Assembly (NCBI GenBank): GCA_963693315.1
Contig: OY856186.1
Location: forward strand, 131,343,930 to 131,407,929
From: Diogma glabrata
Lineage: Eukaryota > Arthropoda > Insecta > Diptera > Cylindrotomidae
Length of the DNA: 64,000 nucleotides
Direction: 5' to 3'
Both the position numbers and the translations under genes were made by a program. Within the stretch, counting starts at the first letter, position 1. Each line of letters starts with the position of its first letter. Shown here one piece after another: positions 59,466 through 64,000 of the stretch. A model generated the notes under the pieces. That model did no database searches, was not told the DNA's origin, and saw only the letters and a program-made list of their open reading frames with translations.

Positions 59466-60965
59466 TTTTACTTCACCACAATTTTAAATTGTGTGAAGTA
59501 AAATCTATCGAGAAAAAAATGTTACATACCCCAAATTTTGATTTTCTTTTGTTTTGGACCATCCTCTATCTAAATAGCCAATAAAAATTTTGGTGTACGT
59601 TTGTGTGTACCCACACACAGGTGGGTGGGTGACATTCCTGCATAGGATCTTGATGAAACTTTGGCAAATGATCCAGGTTCACTTGAAAAGGGAATATCTG
59701 GATTAATTTCAAATTTAAACATAATGGCGGGGGTCTCCCAAACAACTCTGAGTTTAAATCTTCAATAACTTCTAATCCCGGCTTATGATCTAATGGAAAC
59801 TGGGTATATAAGGCTTTAGTCCTGTTTCCAATATATCTCCATACCAACTTCAGGTTTGTCACTTCCGGTTAAAAAGTTTTTTTTCAGGTGTTTATCCCTA
59901 CTGTAGCCTACAATTACGAATTGATGTTCATGAAACTTTGGTAAAAGCGTTCAAGTAAAATGAAAAAAAGATTTTATCAGCATTTGTAGTACGTTGGATA
60001 AAAGTTTGGGGTGTCCACCATACAACAGGTGGATTTTTCCACCATGTTTTTTATGTTTGTTGAGAGCATACAACATTCGTTCGTGAATAAATTTTGATGA
60101 AACTTTGAAAAAAGATCCAAAAATGTATGGCAAGGAGCTGATTAGAGCGATATAGAACAGAGTAGTGGGGGGGGTCTCCCGAGGACTGTTTTTTTGAAAG
60201 CTCAATAATATCTGTACCTGAGAATCGAATTGGATGAAACTTGGTACAACAACTTTTAGTACAGTTTACAAGAGTACTGCATTCCAACTTCCGGTAAAAC
60301 ATTTTTTTGGCAATTTTTTGAATTTTTTCAGTTTCTTTGTGCACACTACAGCCTACAATAATGAAGTGATTATGGTGAAACTTATGCAAAAGGTTTCAAT
60401 TAGCGTGAGAAGATTATTATCATCTTTTGGGACACATTGATCAATGTGGTCATACAACTGCTGACTTTTCACACTTTGTTTTTAAAGTTTGTTGGGAGTA
60501 TACAGCATACAAACTTCATTCATCAAACAATTTTAATGACACTTTGAAAAAATATGGAGACTTAAATGACAAAGAACTGATTCGTTTTTGGGAAATATTG
60601 GGAAAAGTGGTGGGAGGCCTCTCTAACACCTGTTTATTGTGTCTCAATGTTTGTTGGGAGCATACAACATTCGTTCGTGAATGATTTTGATGACACTTTG
60701 GAAAAAGATACAAATATGTATGGCAAGGAACTGATTAGCTGTTGAGCGATAGTCAACAAACTGGTGTGGGGTCCTCCGACCACCTGTTTTATTGAAAGCT
60801 CAATAACAGCTGTACCTGATAGTTGAATTGGATAAAACTTGGTACATAAAAATTTTGTACGGTTCACAACAGTTCTGCATCCCAACTTTCGGTTTTTCAC
60901 TTCCGATAAATTTTTTTTTTACCTTTTCGCGTACTAAAGAATTTATGTTTGTTGGGATACTACAG
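59466..60965 (-). repeat. ~625-bp repeat array, third copy, with terminal hairpin
   Basis: Begins with the inverted terminal hairpin module (59466-59585: CTTCACCACAATTTTAAATT and partner, then CCATCCTCTATCTAAATAGC), then the loop-type unit and about two array units in the minus sense, ending near GTTTGTTGGGATACTACAGC. More diverged than the other copies (for example CTTCAGGTTTGTC at 59860). Only one arm is present. Confidence 0.75.
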
Positions 60966-61638
60966 CTTTCTATAATGATGGAAATTCGAAACTCATTTTC
61001 TAGATTATTAAATAACTGGTTTAACCTGAGAGAAGTTTTATTAATTTTATCAATAAGAATATTTTCTAAATTAAAATTAAATTAGTCAATTTGTCTTAGT
61101 GATGAAATACTCGATTAAAATCATATACATTTGTTTTGATAGGTTTAACGATCAATTTAATAATTATACGCTTCAAAACAGAATTTCAATATATCGATGA
61201 TTTTGTGCAACGTTTATTCTCATAGTCAAATATTTACAATCATTTGTAGAAAAACCAATTCTTGAAGAAGTATTTCTAATATAGCTTTATTTTGAGAAAA
61301 TTACAATCAAATTTTTTTACTCAATTTCTAAAATTTAAAAGCGATTTTGCTCAATTTGAAAATTATCGTATCAAATGTTTTTAACATGCAGATGGTTAGT
61401 AGATAGTAGAATATATGTAGTTGAGAAGTGAATTTAATTTTAAAATAACTTTTAAAAACACATAAACAATAAACAGTTAAACTTAGGACTTAATTCAAAA
61501 TGTCATTAATCTTGGCGATTGCCCTTTTTTCTGCAAATTAAATATAATAAATAATATTATATAAAGCAATAAATTATTAATTTTTCCGGACGACGGCATC
61601 AATTTTTGTGGATTTGTAAATTTATTCTAAATTTTTAT
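60966..61638. other. AT-rich DNA without visible features
   Basis: No repeats or genes that I can support. Confidence 0.3.
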
Positions 61639-61790
61639 TGACAACCGTGAGTACTCCAGTCCCCAGTTCTTGACAATACCAGTGATATATCACTAGCCAA
61701 GATTCTATGTTAACGGTGCTGGCCATTGAACTATTTTCAGTCAACAGTAGCCATTTTAGTCTTAGTAATTGAGTATTTCTTGATGATGGT
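61639..61790 (+). repeat. Partial copy of the dispersed structured module
   Basis: GACAACCGTGAGTACTCCAG, CACTAGCCAAGATTC, GGTGCTGGCCATTGAACTA and TCAGTCAACAGTAGCC match 7379-7560. It ends at the point where copy A reads TTCCTTGATGCTGG, so only the front part is present. It is closest to copy A, not to the Helitron copies. Confidence 0.6.
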
Positions 61791-64000
61791 TAGGCTTACG
61801 TTGATGATAGTTCCATACTTAAGTGGAGAATATAGAAATGTTCATGATTCATGAACTCTTGTATATAATTCTACATCCAAAATTATATGAATTCGTACAT
61901 TGTGTTTAGTTATTCTTGATTAATGTAAAATATAATCAATAATGGTTTCTAACCAACAATTTATCAACGATTTATCGACATTTTTGTTTTTTTACTCAAG
62001 TAGAGAAATCAGTGATTTATTGTAAACAATTTTGTTGAGTTGATGTGAGAACAATTTTCATAAGTGGAGACTAAAACAATATATGTAATATAGCAATATA
62101 TGATCAATGCTGTTTTGTTTTTTACTTAACAATTTACCATTGTCAAAATCATATCCTGTTGCAATTTAAAGGAGTTAAGTGTTCGAATCGTACCTTTAAA
62201 GTAACAAAAATCAAGAGACGCGGTAGTGTCTTGCGCGCCATGTTTTGAAAGACACTACTAGTATATATACTGTGCACTGAATAGGTTTTAAAGGTTAAAA
62301 TTTTCATTTCGAATAATTTGCTATGTCTGTATCCAACAAACCCATCAAATGTTTTATTACTATATTAAATGGAAGTTGGTAATTATAAAAGTATTAGAAA
62401 AAAAAGAATATATTTAGAATATGCTTTCAGTAAACAGACCTATTATTGATGTGTTAAGAAACGATGTTGTGAAAACATGTATTTGGTCTATTATGTAAAT
62501 TTGTTATCTGAGAGAACCCAACAAATGTTATATCGATAATAAATTTTAATTTTTATTTCATTTTATTTTAGAACGTTGGTAGTTATTTTGAAGTGATGAG
62601 ATTAAAAAATAATTTAGTAGGCTTTAAAATTTTGTGTTTTTAACAAAGAATTAAGAGACTAAGGAAATGAAACTACTGTATATATACACAAAAATATTTG
62701 AAGCCGTTTTTCTCTTTTCTCCTCTCTTTTTTATCTTCAATAAGTTGGTCTAAGTTGTCAAAAACAAAATTTGTAAACATTACTTAGCTTTTGGTAGCTA
62801 GAGTTGATTGTAGGAATGTTCCAGGTAGGTTATCGGAATGAAGAAGTTTTAGTAGCTGGAAGTGATGAATCTTGAAAATAAATTCCAATTGAGTTGCGTT
62901 GTTCAAAGATGATAGCTGATGGTGATGAACAGGCACCAGTTCCAATTGTTTCTTTTAAATCTTCATAGACCAGCAATAGACCATAAATAAGTAAACTTGC
63001 ATAGTGAATCGTATAATGCTAATCGTATAATGCTAAGACTTCTTGTTCTACCGATATTCGTAGATATCTTCGACGTATCGTGTTACATCAATAATAGTAA
63101 ACAATTCAAATCAAGTATATAACAATTTTACTTGAAACCACTAAAAATCAGAGTATCTTCAATAATATTATCAGGATTTAAATTAATCGAACTTTATTGA
63201 TTTATTTTTATGGTAATTATCATAATTGCTGCAGCTTAATTTAACATATTATTAAACAATATTTTTGCAACAACTATTAAAAAAAACAACAACTTATTTT
63301 ATCATATATAACTGAGCAACTTCTTTAATTCCTTTAGTAATGCATATTTATGAACATTTTAGTTATTTTAGTAAATACTTAAATATTAAAGGAATGGCGT
63401 AACAACACAATAATAAAATTAATAAAAATAATGGAGTTGCTAACAAGAAGAAAAACAATGAATAAATTAATGAAAAAATAATGACAAACGATGTTTTGTT
63501 TTCCCATAATGCATCGTCTTTCCAGGCCACTTTTCTTTCCTTTCAAAAACAAGAGTTAAACTTTTTTCTAAATATTACAGGAAGTTATCGCCACAAGCTT
63601 GGTTATAATTTGGTTTTAATAAAATTGTTTTTAATATTTATCGTGGTGATATTTTGACGAATTTATAATAAATATAAGAAATACTAGTGATTTTATTATA
63701 ATTTAAAAATAATTTTACAGAAAAATTAAATATATTAAGTGTAAATTTTGAATAAAATATTATATATGAAGTGTGTGATAATGAAGTGTAAAAATTACCA
63801 AAAACATCTACAGGATGGGATTTCTTATCATAAGTAATAATATTAATATTATAATTTACTTTTCGATTAATAAGTGTTAAGTTTTTTACACATTTTCGAG
63901 AAAAAAATGTAATCTAAAATCAATGTAAACAATAATAGAATGCTTCGGGTCTACGATGTCAAAATTTTTTTTATGTTGTTTTTCTATTTGTTGTTTTTCT
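61791..64000. other. AT-rich DNA without visible genes
   Basis: One small hairpin: GTAGTGTCTT (62224) faces AAGACACTAC (62250). A GTATAATGCTAATC duplication lies near 63010. Otherwise nothing can be supported to the end of the window. Confidence 0.35.

Overview
The window looks like repeat-rich, AT-rich nuclear DNA of an insect, most likely a fly. The evidence is the mix of mobile elements: a CR1/L2-type LINE with a PHD-like ORF1, Helitrons with A/T insertion boundaries, a Ty3/gypsy element with a Lys-type primer site, a second gypsy-group fragment with a TGGCGCAG primer site, and a tyrosine-recombinase (Crypton/DIRS-like) fragment. I found no intact host gene. Apart from the gag of one retrotransposon, every coding region I recognise is broken.

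Layout. 1-5300: AT-rich DNA with short tandem repeats, two exon-like pieces of an unrecognised gene (one frameshift) and a 716-bp MITE. 5.8-16.1 kb: an A-rich, G-poor stretch dotted with GC-richer islands that fold into nested hairpins. Two islands (about 5.94-6.45 kb and 10.26-10.77 kb) are diverged paralogues in which at least four helices are kept by compensatory changes. A 5'-truncated LINE (10.80-15.45 kb, with a target-site duplication) interrupts this locus. 16.5-21.1 kb: a foldback-like element made of two opposed arrays of a ~625-bp higher-order repeat. 21.26-23.71 kb: a Helitron with both ends and a decayed helicase; a second copy starts at 35.55 kb. 24.5-25.5, 33.9-35.3 and 57.0-57.9 kb: copies of a repeat that carries a ~35-bp minisatellite, the middle one inverted. 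25.5-30.6 kb: a second copy of the ~625-bp array, split by a 2.3-kb insertion that has its own ~300-bp tandem repeats. 31.4-33.4 kb: two inverted-repeat elements. 40.6-41.1 kb: tyrosine-recombinase remnant. 43.9-55.2 kb: Ty3/gypsy element on the minus strand with nearly identical 1.58-kb direct repeats and a 4-bp AGTT duplication. 55.2-56.6 kb: LTR, primer site and broken gag of another gypsy-group element, then a tRNA-like SINE head. 59.5-61.0 kb: third copy of the ~625-bp array. The rest is AT-rich DNA in which I see nothing.

How the parts relate. Most of the window is nested transposition, so order of insertion can be read: the LINE landed in the A-rich structured locus, the 2.3-kb block landed in the second array copy, and the gypsy element landed at or beside the LTR edge of the older gypsy-group fragment. 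A ~600-bp structured module occurs both in the A-rich locus and inside both Helitrons, which suggests Helitron capture or exchange. The strongest candidate for something undescribed is the family of structured, probably RNA-encoding modules at 5.8-16.1 kb.
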